DNA of 64,000 nt, from the NCBI RefSeq assembly GCF_007655135.1, contig NC_045127.1:62001-126000 (forward strand), written 5' to 3'. A model generated the notes under the pieces. It saw only the letters and a list, made by a program, of their open reading frames with translations, had not been told where the DNA came from and made no database searches. Shown piece after piece: positions 24,045 to 36,114 of this stretch; within the stretch, counting starts at the first letter, position 1; the number at the start of each line of letters is the position of its first letter. The DNA is from Punica granatum. Taxonomy: Eukaryota; Streptophyta; Magnoliopsida; Myrtales; Lythraceae. A program made the translations under genes and the position numbers.

Positions 24045-25183
24045 CGTTAATTGCACCGATGGACCAAAAAGTTTCATGTTGGTCCAAAATATTTTTTTGG
24101 TAACTTGAAGATACATTAAGTTTCAAAACCGTTTTAATGTGATACATTCTGTCATCTCATGCTTCACGCCGTTATACTCCAAACTTATTAAAATTGCAAA
24201 ACGACCCAAATTTTAAAAATTTTCAAAATGTACCCCACATTCTCTCTCTCTTCCTTCTCGACTTTCTCTCTCTTTTGCAAGTTCTCTCTCTCTTCATCTC
24301 ACATGATCTTCCTCTTCCTCCTCCTCGGTCGCATCGCCGCCGACTCCGACTATGATCTCACTGCGACGCTCCTCGCCCTCCAGTCCCGATCCCAATCGGG
24401 CATTATCCACCTCGACGACCACTCCATCTCCCGCTTCCTCACCTCCTAGAAGACCCCCAGGCTTCGTCCTGACCCCGCCCCTTGATCTTCCTCTTCCTCC
24501 TCCTCGATCACAACAGTCTATCGCTTCGAGCAATGTGATCAGAGAAAGGGTGAAATTAGGAGATGCGAAATCGAGGAATGCAAGGGTTGAGCAGCCCGCG
24601 AAAGTGCAGTATAGAGGGGCAGGGCTGGGCCAGCGGAAGAGCTTCTACGACTCCACAGACTTCTTCCTGGAGCCCACGAAACGGAGCGCATCAATCTTCG
24701 AGGACATTGACAGGAGGTTAAGGATAAGGGGGATCGACGAGCCCTCCAAGGATCTGGAGACAGTGGCGCGAAGAGCCCGAGTAGGAGGAGGCCGGTGGCA
24801 GATGCAGAGCAGAAGAGGCCGGTGTCCCCGGTTCAGTCCCTCAAGATCGATCTGGGCAGACGTCAATCCAATCAAACATTCACGAACCGATCTCCGAAGA
24901 TCTAAAAACCGGTAAGACTAAGGAGGAGGAAGAGGAAGATCAGGTGAGATGAAGAGAGAGAGAGAGAGAGAACACTTGCAGAAGAGAGAGAAAGTCGAGA
25001 AGGAAGAGAGAGAATGTGGGGTATATTTTGAAAAGTTGGAATATAACGGCGTGAAGCATGAGATGACATAATGTACCACATTGAAACGGTTTTGAAACTT
25101 AATGTACCATCAAGTTACCAAAAAATATTTTGGACCAACATGAAACATTCATGAAACCTTTTGGACCACCAGTACAATTAACC
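24045..25183. mobile_element. Pack-MULE-like element
   Basis: Left end GTTAATTGCACCGATGGACC and right end GTACAATTAACC belong to inverted repeats of about 140 bp (shared blocks TTTGGACCAACATGAAAC, GAAACGGTTTTGAAACTTAA and AACGGCGTGAAGCATGAGAT). They are of the same family as the ends of the element at 13597-14474. Between them is GC-rich sequence with a host-gene character. The target-site duplication is not clear, because the left flank is a TAA microsatellite. There is no transposase, so it is nonautonomous. Confidence 0.75.
24290..24940 (+). pseudogene. Host-gene fragment captured by a MULE
   Basis: The GC-rich core of the element has coding character that its surroundings lack. Plus-strand frames read DYDLTATLLALQSRSQSG and IIHLDDHSISRFL (about 24345-24450), then in another frame RKSFYDSTDFFLEPTKRSA and DIDRRLRIRGIDEPSKDLE (about 24620-24770). 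Stops or frame changes separate the pieces, as expected for a fragment copied from several exons. I do not recognise the parent gene. Confidence 0.55.
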
Positions 25184-25205
25184 TTAAAATAAAATAAAAA
25201 ATAGT

Positions 25206-25475
25206 ACATTAGGGAGGTTGTGTTTGATTTTAAAATCCGTAGAGCTGAGTTTTGATTTTAATTGATTTGTAATAATTGTGTTGTTGAATTATGAAAAAAG
25301 GTGTTGAATTATGAAAAAAGTAATAAATAGTTAAGAGAATTTAGTATTAAAAATTGAATTGAATGGTTAAAAAAATTAAAGAAAAAGAGAAAAATAATAA
25401 TTGTGTTGTTGAATTAAAGATAAGTAGAGTAAAGTATAGCAGAGTTAAAAAAATTGATTTATCAAACGGTGGAAG
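25206..25475. repeat. Degraded MITE related to 14978-15274
   Basis: It shares TTTTGATTTTAATTGATTTG, TGTTGAATTATGAAAAAA and AAAAATTGAATTGAATGG with the MITE at 14978-15274, in the same order. The ends are worn and no flanking duplication is clear. Confidence 0.55.
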
Positions 25476-26149
25476 GAACTCTTATTTTAACTCATAAAAG
25501 ATTTATTTAATTATTTTGGATTTACTAGGGGCCAAAATATCAAATTTATCTTTTTTACAAAAAAAAATGAAAAACCTCATAAACCTTCAAATATGAAGCG
25601 TTAGAAATTATGGTATTGGGAAGTATTTAGTGAGGTTTGAAAGACCTCCAAATACCTCCCTTTCCGAAAATTTCCATATCTCTCAATTCTAATATAGCGT
25701 TAGAATTTGGTAACATTTGACTCCCATTGTGATTAATTTTCAGGCTAAAATGAGTCACATGGGCACTTGGCTTTTCAATCAACGAAAAAGCTATCTAATT
25801 CCGATAAAAAATATTAAAAAATAAATTTTTACTTAAAATCAACAATAAAAAATGGGTTTGGTTTATATTCGCCGGCATAGTCTTGCCAGTAACCACCATC
25901 ACTAGAACGATGTTATTGGCGCCTAATCAGGTGACTAGCAATCTCATCCGCGCCAGTGGTGGTCGCCAATGAAGCCACCATTTTCAGGAGTAGGTGAAAA
26001 TCCATTTGGGTTCTCACGGATGAACAATGGGGCCATTTTCATCGTCGTCACTCGATTGAAATCAAAACTGGACTCATGCTCTTCATTCTATATATATGTT
26101 CGTGCAAGCACGTGAATGTATTAATTTTCCTTGCTCGTTATGGGTGAAA

Positions 26150-29100
26150 ATCACTGTGCGCACCCGAATTTCATTTCGTCGGGGCACGTGAGCGTGCGCC
26201 TATGCAACGCGGCTTGGGAGTGTCCATCTTCTTGAGAACGCGCGACAAACGCACGTGAGAAGGAGTCACCACTTGCCATTTTACAACCCGAAGGTCGAGG
26301 GCCGGCAAGTTACTCGGGCCTAGGGGTACGGGTACACCTAAATGCTAAGGCAATGGTCTGTACGGAACCGAAAATTCCGAATTCGGGGGTTCTATTACGT
26401 GTGGGCCTATATCCCACACGCCCTTTCGGTACTCTACCTTGCCAGGCTTGCCATTTTATTTATTTACCGCATGATTTAGGGTTGCACTCGACTCGCCCGT
26501 TTTGACATCATAAATTCGAAGAAACTCTTCGACCGAGATTCTTACATGAATAAATGTACAACATAAAACCTTCACATTGCTCTCTCTAATAAAAATACAA
26601 ATTACAATGACTGAATTCCGATCGATTCGCATTTGGTCATTATTCCACTCATGCTCACCGTGTGGTTTGAAAAGATTGAAATTGAAATTAATATGCGCGC
26701 TCAGTGATTGGGAAATTAAACCTCGTGATCGACGGTTAGGGGTGTTGGACCTTGTATGAATCGTATCCTAAAGGATCAGGCTTGACCCACATAACAATCA
26801 AGTGCGAAAATGTAACAAATAAGCATAAATAAACAAACAATGAAGTTTTGTTATTGCCGAATTTACGTGAGTTAACCGATTATTAACTGAGGTATCTTGG
26901 CATGCAAATCCTACCCTAAAACAAACAAACGGGGTGATAGAGAGGGCATGTAGCATTCGACGTTATTTTAGTGGACCCGACAAACACAATGTCTGTAATC
27001 GAGTCTCAAATGTGTAGGTTGTTTTTAAATTTTTATGTATCGTGACAATGTGACTTTTACAGAGTAAGAGTGTTTTTACCTAAAACCTGAAACCTAACCC
27101 TTTGCTCAACTATTTGCCCACGTTTAATTAAGCCGAGTTTGTGATTAATTTGTTTTCTTGTGTTTTGACCCATTCTAAGCACAAACCTACACTAGGGTGA
27201 TGGCGAGACAAGAACCAGTAATCATGCCATTGAACCGGAAAATATGTGTGTGTATGGAAAATCAAGATTACGTGGCACGTATCTCGGTGCTTTTGAAATT
27301 GTGAATTTTAAAAGGGCACGACTAACAGTTCTTGGACTGTTAACGCAATTATAGATTATTAATCGATTAGTGCAATTTATTTAAAGGAGGTCAAGTGATT
27401 CAATTTAGCCGAATTTAACGTTCCGATTATCTCGTATGTAGAATTTTAAGTTAATTAGAAATTTACCGAATGCTTTAGTCTACGGATTTCGAGTCGCTGG
27501 AATGGCCATTAGTGGGCCGCCCGATAAACTCTAACTTCCGACCGTCTTGATATTAAAAATTAGATTTTAGGCCTAGTTTGCATGATTAAACTGATTCATG
27601 TGAGATTTCGATTAAAATGAGAAAATAAAGCGTTTAAACACGGATCCAAATCACATTACCACATCAAGAGCACATTATCACGGATCAAGAGCACATTATC
27701 AAGTCAAGCACGACAAACATACATATTTTACACAATCGGTGCCGCCATGATCGCGATAAACACATACAAACATACACAAATATAATATTAAAAGAATCGA
27801 TAAAACGGTACCGATTCATGGAGGCGGAAAATCATGCAAATAGCACATATCATCATGTTGTATACATGTAATTACTGAAACAAAAATTTAAACGGGACAC
27901 ATACATTTTCGGTCGAGAATCCAAGTAGGAAAGGGTTTGATATCTTTAGAAAATGTCCAGGGATTGAATTGAACAATTTTAAAAGAACATGGACTGATTT
28001 GAAAATTCGGATAAAGTTTCAGGAAACTGATTTGAAAATTTTGGAAAAATTCAGGACGATGTAAAAATCACTGAAAATATCCCAGGACTTTTGTGAAATG
28101 AATTTGAAAATTCGGGGCTGATCTGAAAAGTAAAAAATGCCCAGGTACTAAACTGAAACAACTTGAAAAGTTCCTTGAGACGATTGAAAAATTCTGAAAA
28201 ATTCAGGGATTGATCGGAAAATGGTAAAAATGGCTAGGGCTTGATTGAAAAGAATTTTAAACTTCATGGTAGATCAGAAAATAGTCCCGGAACTAAACTG
28301 AGACAACTTAAAAAGTTCCTAAACATGTCAAAAATGAAGCCCTAAACATGTCATTAAGTCGGGAATTTACCTTGTTTGAGAAGAATAGGAGCAGTTTTGT
28401 AAATAAAGGGATTCTGGACGAGTTGGGCTACTGGGGAATCGCCGGATTGGGCTTGACTGGGCCGAATTGGGCTGGACTAGGCCGAACTAGCGGGTAGCTA
28501 GGCTGAGTGGGACGCTGGGCCACTAGATTGCTGGGCCAGCCTGGGCTACTAGGCCGCGCTGGTCTACTGGGCCGGACTGCTACCTGGTTTCGGGAGAAAA
28601 AGGAAGATCATGGGAAGTCGGGTCTGTGGAGGGAAAATCGGGCACCCGGTCGGGCCTGGCCAGACCCGACTGGAATGGAAATGCCTGGGGAGGGAGCTCG
28701 CTAGCTCGTGCGGCTAGAGCGGCTATTCCAGGCTGACAACGATGCTTCGGGCTTCCAAGAGGTGACCAGGGGTGGTCGAGGGTGGCTCTGATCTGGCGTG
28801 TATCTGCTTAGATCCAGCAGAGACAATCAGACCCGGTTAGATATAAAAACAAAACAGATAGAGATGGTCTGGGCAGCTCCGGTGGTTCGGGCGTCGCGAC
28901 TTTAAGTTCCTGGTAGTCGCTGGAGATGGCCTCAAGGTCGCAGGTTGACGTGCCAGCGGGCAGAGGGGGAGGATAAGCTAAGGCTTTCTGTTTTGCAGGA
29001 GGGGTCTGTTCGGATGGAGCTGAGGGCGTGAGGGGGAGCTAAGGCGTTCTGGAACTGAGTTGGGGTGTTGGGGAGGAGCTGTGAGATCTTCTGAGAAGCG

Positions 29101-30279
29101 AAGGTTTCGAGTTGAAGTTTCAAATGAGAGGCAGACGGAAGGAGAGGAGCTGAGGGTGCGAGTTCGTTCTTCGAGCTGAGGTTTTATTGGATTTCTCGGG
29201 AGGGAGTCAAGAGGAAGGAGCTGGAGGCATGAGGAATTCGAGCTGAGAGTCGGTTTCAGCTGAGGTTAAACCAAGCTGAGGGAACTGTGGGTTTTTCCGA
29301 AAATCCGAGAAAGAGTGTGTAGAGGAGCTTAGGGTTTTCTTTTTTTGGATTTTTGGGAGAACTCGAGCTGAGAGAGCCGGGCTTGGTTTCTTTTTGTTCG
29401 GGTTTTTTTTTTTGGTGGAAGGAGGCCGAGAGCCAGAGGGAGAGTCAGCTAGGGTTTTTTTCCTTTTTTGGCGTCCTCCCGGTTTTTTTCGAATTAGGGT
29501 TTTTGTTAGTTGAGGGGAAGAAGAGCCAGGGGCCAGCTTGGGGGTGGGCGGGGGGCGCAAGAAAGAAAGGAGAAAGAGAGAGAGTGTCCGTGAGCTGGCG
29601 GTCGCGATGGAGCTCGGGTTAGGTTTTTTTTTTCAGGTTTTGTTTTCGGGCTCCATCGGTTTTTTTTTCAGAAAGGAAGAAGAAGAAATGAAGAAGAAGG
29701 GAGGAAGAAGAGAAGAGCCAAGGGCAGGGAGGAATAAAAACTAAAAAACAGGGGGAAGGATGGGGCAACGGTCAGGAGTTGACCGTTGCCTCAATTTTCA
29801 ATTTTTTTTTAAATTATGGGTAATGGTCAAGGGCCGATCAGGGCTTCCGACCAGCTCCTGACCGGCTCATCCTTTCCGTCCTTTCTATCCTTCTTTTTTT
29901 AGATTTAGAAATTCAAATTTAACGAGCGTAAAAATTAAAATTCTCGTCTTTGCAATTGGATGTCGAAAAAAATGATCCGAGGTTGGCGTTGTTTTCAGAA
30001 AAAATTTACGGATAAAGTTTACACAATTAGAAAAAATTTTCGGCCTTAATTTAGTCTTGAATTTTAAAAATTGACATTGACGCACATGAAATTCAAAGAC
30101 TACCCATGGAGGATTTTTCGAAAAAATGGTAAATTGGCGCTAAATTGAGAAAATTTCCTATTTCCAAAAGTCGTGGGTGCTCGAGCAATTAACCGGAAAT
30201 ACTTCCCTCCGATGGATGGCAAAAATGACGATTTTTCCCGTCTGAAGCCGGTAGACCGAAATTGGGTGCTGACAATCAC
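26150..30279. mobile_element. 4.1-kb solo LTR or LARD-like element
   Basis: The element is 26155-30274 (4120 bp). It starts TGTGCGCACCCGAATTTC and ends GAAATTGGGTGCTGACA, giving TG...CA ends and a short inverted repeat (GCACCCgAATTTC/GAAATTGGGTGC). The 5-bp duplication ATCAC (26150-26154 and 30275-30279) flanks it. A 5-bp duplication with TG/CA ends is the mark of an LTR retroelement. I find no coding domain, no internal second copy of either end and no primer-binding site, so a solo LTR of a long-LTR gypsy element is the simplest reading. The interior has degenerate 45-60 bp repeats (TGAAAAATTCAGG-like, 27950-28340) and a purine-rich zone (29180-29720). Confidence 0.65.
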
Positions 30280-32160
30280 AAGAATTTATTGTTTAATTTC
30301 CCTAATCCCTACAATTGAGAGGTTTTAAGGAGTTTAAGCTTGGCAAATCCTGATGAAAGTCGTTCAGAAAAGGGGCCGAGAAGGAACATATTTAGGATGG
30401 AGAACTATATGAGGATGTGGATTTTTTTTCTTTTTGCGATTATCTGACGATTTAGGGAAACACGGGTAATTGTTGATTGGATTAGATCGCGGCCGAAGCC
30501 TGAGTAGCGGAGGTAGAAAAGGAAGAAGAAAGGAGGAAGAAGAGGATGATAGTTGGGTCCCGAAGTTCGAGTTGGGGGATTTCGACCAATGGATGGGTTC
30601 TATCATACACCAGGAGACGCCGGAGACCACTGCCCTATGGATGAGGTCATTTATCACTTGCTAAGGCACCAACAACTTCATCCAGGCAGTGATATCCCTC
30701 AATGAGGTCACCGCCATCGGAATAACCCAAACCCTAGCAAATTGGGGTTTTGGGTAATTTTTTTTTTAAAATTTTTTTATTTTATGATTCTTTAATTAGG
30801 TCGAATGCCCTTTTTGGCCCTTGAAAATGTCATATCTCATGTATATGACTTATTTTGATAAAAAAAAATTGATCAACGAGGGTAAAGTGCTCATTTCTCA
30901 TGGAGGATGGGGCGTCGGGCAAATTTTTAAAGGTCGGAAGCAAATATTATCTTTTTCTGGCTCAACAATCAATGATTGTCCATTAATAACAAAAATGATA
31001 CATGGTAAAATGTTCAAGAGAAGATTACAAGAACAAAGACTAGATCGGTAGGCATTGACGATAGCCGGAACCCCATAATGTCCATTATTGATCGGGAGAA
31101 GGAAAAATGGGAAGGAAAAGGAAAAAAAGGAGAAAACCACCAGGATCGGAGACGAACGGGAGGTAGAGAATGGCCACGGCTTCTAGATTTTCGGTGGCAT
31201 GGCGCCGGACGCGCCCGGTAACGGAGGTTGTAATAAGGTTTCCTAGGCTTTAGGGGAGAGAGAAGGAAGGGGAAGGAAGGGTACGGAAAAATTCTTGAAA
31301 GGGAAGGAGAGAGGAGGAATGGGGCAAATGTTATCTAAGTCCATAATCGGAGAGTAAACTGCATTTTTCTCTTACTTTATTATTTTAGGAAAAAAAACAC
31401 TTTTTTTCATCCTTAATTTTTTGTGCTTTTACCACTTTAATTGGAAACTTTTTTTCTTACTTCCATCATTGACCTTTCGCGTTTTCGCTCATTTTAATCT
31501 GAACTCAAAATTTTCATTAGGGTTGGGTAACGTGGATGTTGAAGGCAATCAACAAGCCACGTGTCATTTTTATGTTTTTTGATATTTTCTTTAAATAAAA
31601 ATCATTATTTTGAAAAAAATAGCTAAAAGTGAAAAAGATAAAAAGAATTTATAGGACAATACAACAGAGGGGACAAAGATGAAAGGCGGGGGCTAGAGGC
31701 GTCAGTTGCCACCAATGCATCTTCGAGATTGTGGGAATACTCAGAGGATGATCGCAACCATTTGGTTGGCACCGATCGGCACCCCCGCCTGGCTAACTAG
31801 AGGGTGGGGATTCGTCCAGCAGCGTTCCACGCCGCCACCACACCCCCTTTCCTTCCCCACCCCCTCCCCCTCCCAAAAAAAAAATGGTCACTAATGTCGT
31901 CAGAGAATGCCAATGACTTTGGGAGGAGTGGTGGCCACCGGTCGACTCCATCAACCCTCAAATCGATTGAGATCTCAACTTTGAGGGCTTAGTCTATTCG
32001 AGGGAGGGGGACGTCAAGCCACGACCACCACCTCCCCCGTTCTTCCCCCATTGGTGAACATGGAAGGAAGGGATGGGGCCATCAATGATATATGTATCCC
32101 TTCACTCCTTTTTCGGCTCTTCCCTTAAGCCGAGCCCATGCGATTATTTTTAGTTATTGT
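30280..32160. other. Intergenic DNA without recognised genes
   Basis: GC-richer patches at 30460-30720, 31060-31340 and 31680-32080 have open frames up to 97 codons, but none that I recognise. They could be further captured fragments or relics of DNA elements; no ends could be defined. Confidence 0.35.
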
Positions 32161-32332
32161 AAATTAATTTTTTCGGTTATGAAAGGAGGTCCATAAAACT
32201 AGTATAATGAAATAGAAATGCTAATAATTAATAAAAGGACTTAAGTAGTCCCACTGGATATTGAACCTAGAATCTCTTGATTACTAGGCGGAAACTTGCA
32301 TCAGCTACTTTCGCTTTTGATTAAATTAATTT
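32161..32332 (-). mobile_element. tRNA-derived SINE, family 1, older copy
   Basis: The element is 32172-32321 on the minus strand. The 5' end has an A-box-like TAGCTGATGCAAG, then a B-box-like GGTTCAATATCC, and the 3' end is a short A-rich tail at 32172. The duplication TAAATTAATTT flanks it (32161-32171 and 32322-32332). The body matches the better-preserved SINE at 41867-42048. Confidence 0.65.
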
Positions 32333-32609
32333 CTATTTAAAGAAGATATTAAAATCTATGGCAGCACCACTAACGGGGAAATTGACATTCAAACCAAAGT
32401 TAGAAAAAAGTGAAATTTTGGGGATAAGAATGACGAAAAATGTGTGTATATGACCAGCTAAGAGATTTGCAACATGCAAGAGGAGCCAAAGAGATCGATG
32501 CTTTTATTGATGGTTCTTGTGAGTTATGAGAGAAAGATTTGCATCATGCATTAATTTGACCATTTTCTTCTTATCTATACACAACCCAAGCAAAGAGACT
32601 CCGTAGCAA

Positions 32610-33325
32610 CAATTTAATAGGGGTGCGCACAGATACCAGGTATACCCGGAACCAGTCGAAACCTACCCATTAGGGTAAGGTCTGGGTAGCTCGTATTGAA
32701 AATAGGGTAGGGTTCGGGTATTAAAACTAAGAATCGATGAAAACAGGTTTCGGTTCCGGTTCCGGTTCCTGCATATAGGTACTTAGAACCGGAATCGAAA
32801 CCGGTACCTGGACCATATTATAATTTCCCTAGTTATATTCATATATATATTTTTCCATTTTACTTTACTCTATTCCCCTCTCTCCCTCTTTATCTCTCTC
32901 TTCTTTTGGTGAAAGCTTCACATTCCTTATCGTCGGCAGCTTTGGTTTGACGATGATAGGTGTATCATCGGTGAGGCCTGATCGTATAACAAATGTTTAG
33001 TTTTGTGGATGGATTCATGAGACATATTACACTTTATTGTAGATGTATTGTGGATTTAATTTAAATTTATGTTAATATTCTGTTATGCATAATTACTAAT
33101 TATGGATGAGACATTTTCGATTTTATTTAGCAAGACAAAAAAATTTACAGGTTCCAACAGAGTACTCGGAACTCGTGGGATAATACAGATTCCGAGTAGG
33201 TTCCGGTTCTATGACTCAATATGATAGAGTCCAGTTCCAAAATCTTGGAACATGTTCCTTATAAGGTAGGGTCCGGGTACAATGAAAAAGCAGGGCATTC
33301 GGAACTGAACACCCCCACAATTTAA
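32610..33325. mobile_element. hAT-type MITE, copy 2, with 8-bp TSD
   Basis: The element is 32618-33317 (700 bp), beginning TAGGGGTGCGCAC and ending GAACACCCCCA, flanked by the exact duplication CAATTTAA (32610-32617 and 33318-33325). Subterminal blocks such as CCAGGTATACCCGGAACC and AGGTTCCAACAG match copy 1 at 6957-7518. The middle is longer and different (about 32850-33000), so the copies share ends but not the whole core. Confidence 0.85.
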
Positions 33326-33357
33326 TCTACATCAATATATATTATTATTATATCTAT

Positions 33358-33820
33358 GGCAAATTACACAAAAAAAACCTAAATTTTGTAAAACGTCTAA
33401 ATTTTGTCCTAAATTTTAATTTATAACAAAACAAACCATAAGTTTTCTAAATTGTCTAAAAAATGACCTCCGTTATAAATTTCGTCAATTTTGCATACGT
33501 GGACGGTTAACTTCAGACATAAATTAATAAACAAATAAGATAGGTTAAATAAAAAAATTCAAATTTTCAAAGAAGTCTCAATTTCATCATAAATTTAGTA
33601 TGTAATGAAAAAAAAAACCATATGATTTATCAGATAATGTATAAAATTTGTGGGTCTCGTGAAGTCCACGTAGGCAAATAGATGACAAACTTAACAGAAT
33701 GGTAACGGGAGGTCAAATCTGAGATGATTCTCAAAACATGTGGTTTTTTTTGTTACAAAACAAAATTTATGACAAAACTGAGACATTTTACAAAATTTAG
33801 GTTTTTTTGTGTAATTTGCC
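33358..33820. mobile_element. MITE with long inverted repeats
   Basis: The left end GGCAAATTACACAAAAAAAA and right end TTTTTTTGTGTAATTTGCC are inverted repeats, and the pairing continues inward (CCTAAATTTTGTAAAACGTC against ACATTTTACAAAATTTAGG). The flanks are TA-rich and the duplication is ambiguous. No coding capacity. Its style resembles the Mutator-like MITEs elsewhere in the window, but the terminal sequence is different. Confidence 0.65.
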
Positions 33821-34170
33821 CTATATATATATAAATAAAATCACAGTCTAATTTTCACATCGCCATATTATCAAAAATAAGAAACGGAGCTATCTCATTT
33901 TACCACATCATCGCTTATGCATTAATGAAATTTTTTATTATTAATTATACAGTAAAATATATATATATATATATTATTTGCATATTAGCCCAACGGAATA
34001 TATACTATACACATTAGCTGCTATTATATATACTCTTATCAACTGATGATAATCAAAATTAAGTGATTCCCAACTCAACGTGCATTATGGACGCACAAAA
34101 TCCAAACAATGAAGGATTATCCTTATATATATAATGTATAAGGATATATGCATGAATGCACACATACATA

Positions 34171-35999
34171 TTCTAATTAGGGAAAATAGCCTCATATAGC
34201 ATAATTTTTACCTTATTTTCACTTCCTATCACATTCTTAAAAGTTGTCACGATCTAGCACGAATAGTCATTTTATTCCCGAATTTAGCACGCCGTTAAAC
34301 TCCGTCTAAAAATCGTTAAACACCGTTAGACGGAGTTTAACGGTGTGCTAGATCCAGGAATAAAATGGTGATTCGTGCTAGATCGTGACAACTTTTAAAA
34401 ATGTGCTAGGAAGTGAAAATAAGGTAAAAATTGTGCTACATGGGGCTATTTTCCCTTTAAAAAATATTTACCACTCTTTTCGGTGTTCTGATTTTGATAA
34501 TTTTAGTGAACCGTATAAGCACAAAATGAGGTGAAACTTTTACCCCATGTTCCTGATGTTATTATAAAGCTGCACACAAATTTTCAGATTTTTCTAGATG
34601 GTGAATTTTCAGATAAAAAATATTTACCTCTTTTTTTGGTGTTGTGATTTAGGTAGCTTTTGTGAATCATTCGATCTCAAAATAAGGTGAAACTTTTTCC
34701 CCACGTTTCTAATATTATTATAAAACTCCACACAAATTTTCAAATTTTTCTGAACGGTGAATCTTCAAAATAAAAAATAATTACCATTCTTTTTTATGCT
34801 CTGATTTTAATAGTTTTTGTGAACCGTCAAATCTAAAAACGAGATGAAAATTTTCCCCATGTTCCTAACATTATTATAAAGCTCCTCACAGATTTTCAAA
34901 ATTTTTTGGACGGTGAATATTCAAATAAAATATATTTACCCATCTTTTCGATGTTTCGAATTTGATAGTTTTTGTGAATCATCCGAGCTCAAAACAATAT
35001 GAAAATTTTACCCCATGTTCCTGATGTTATTATAAAGCTCCACACAAATTTTCAAATTTTTATGGATGGTGAATCTTCAGATAAAAAATATTTACCTCTT
35101 TTTTTGATGTTGTGATTTAGATAACTTTTGTGAATCGTCCGATTTCAAAACGAGGTGAAATTTTTACCCTACGTTCCTGATATTATTATAAAGCCCTGTA
35201 CAAAATTTCAAATTTTTTTGGGAGTGAATCTTCAGATAAAAAATAATTACCATTCTTTTCGGTACTCTGATTTTAATATTTTTGTGAACCGTCCGATCTC
35301 AAAACGAGATGAAACTTTTTCCCCATGTTCCTAACATTATTATAAAGCTCATCACTGATTTTCATATTTTTCTGGGCAGTGAATTTTCAGATAAAATATA
35401 TTTACCTATCTTTCAGTGTTCCGACTTTGATAGTTTTTGTGAATTGCCCAATCCCAAAATAAGATGAAACTTTTACCCCATGTTCCTGATATTATTATAA
35501 AACTCTACACATATTTTCAGATTTTTCTGGGTGTTGAATTTTCAGATAAAAAATATTTACCCATTTTTTCGGTATTCTGATTTTAATAGTTTTTGTGAAT
35601 CGTTCGATCTCAAAAATAGCTTAAACTTTTAACCCGTATTCCTGATATTATTATAAAGCTTCACACTAATTTTCAAATTTTTCTGGGAGGTGAATCTTCA
35701 AATTAAAAAAAAAAAAGAAAATTGCCTCATATAACACAGTTTTTATCTTATTTTCACTTCCTAACACGTTTTTAAAAGTTGTCACGATATAGCACAAATC
35801 ACCATTTTATTTCCGGATCTAGCACACCGTTAAACTCCGTCTAACGGTGTTTAACGGTTTTTAGACGGAGTTTAACGGCGTGCTAGATTCGGGAATAAAA
35901 TGACGATTCGTACTAGATCGTGACAACTTTTAAAAACGTATTAGGAAGTGAAAATAAGGTAAAAATTGTGCTATATGAGGCTATTTTCCCTTTTAATTA
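34171..35999. mobile_element. 1.8-kb element with hairpin ends and tandem core
   Basis: The element is 34180-35990. Each end is a 275-bp near-palindrome (34180-34455 and 35717-35990). The two palindromes have different loops: CTAAAAATCGTTAAACACCG on the left and its reverse complement, with one change, on the right. So they are inverted relative to each other and act as terminal inverted repeats. A 9-bp duplication with one mismatch flanks the whole unit (TTCTAATTA at 34171-34179, TTTTAATTA at 35991-35999). Neither palindrome alone has a matching duplication. This fits a nonautonomous Mutator-like or foldback-type element. The core is a tandem array (34456-35716) without a reading frame. Confidence 0.7.
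34456..35716. repeat. 155-bp tandem array with higher-order period
   Basis: Eight units of about 155 bp, each with TTTACC(...)CTTTT, a GTGAAnCnTnCGAnCTCAAAA block, TGTTCCTGATnTTATTATAAA and TCAGATTTTTCTGG-type ends. Units 2 and 5 share TTTTTGATGTTGTGATTTAG, units 3 and 6 share TTACCATTCTTTT and CTCTGATTTTAATA, and units 1, 4 and 7 share TTTGATA. This gives a higher-order period of three units, about 465 bp. Confidence 0.75.
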
Positions 36000-36114
36000 T
36001 AATAATTAATTATCTTTCTATATTGGGCACGCAGGTTAAGAAGAGGACGAATACACTGCATTTCCTGCAATAATCTCAATGCGTCCACTCACACAAAACC
36101 CTCCTTCCTAATTG

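Noticed and set aside
34171..35999. CRISPR-like array
   Set aside because: The 155-bp units have no short exact repeats with unique spacers, and the context is a plant nuclear genome; it is a diverged tandem repeat.
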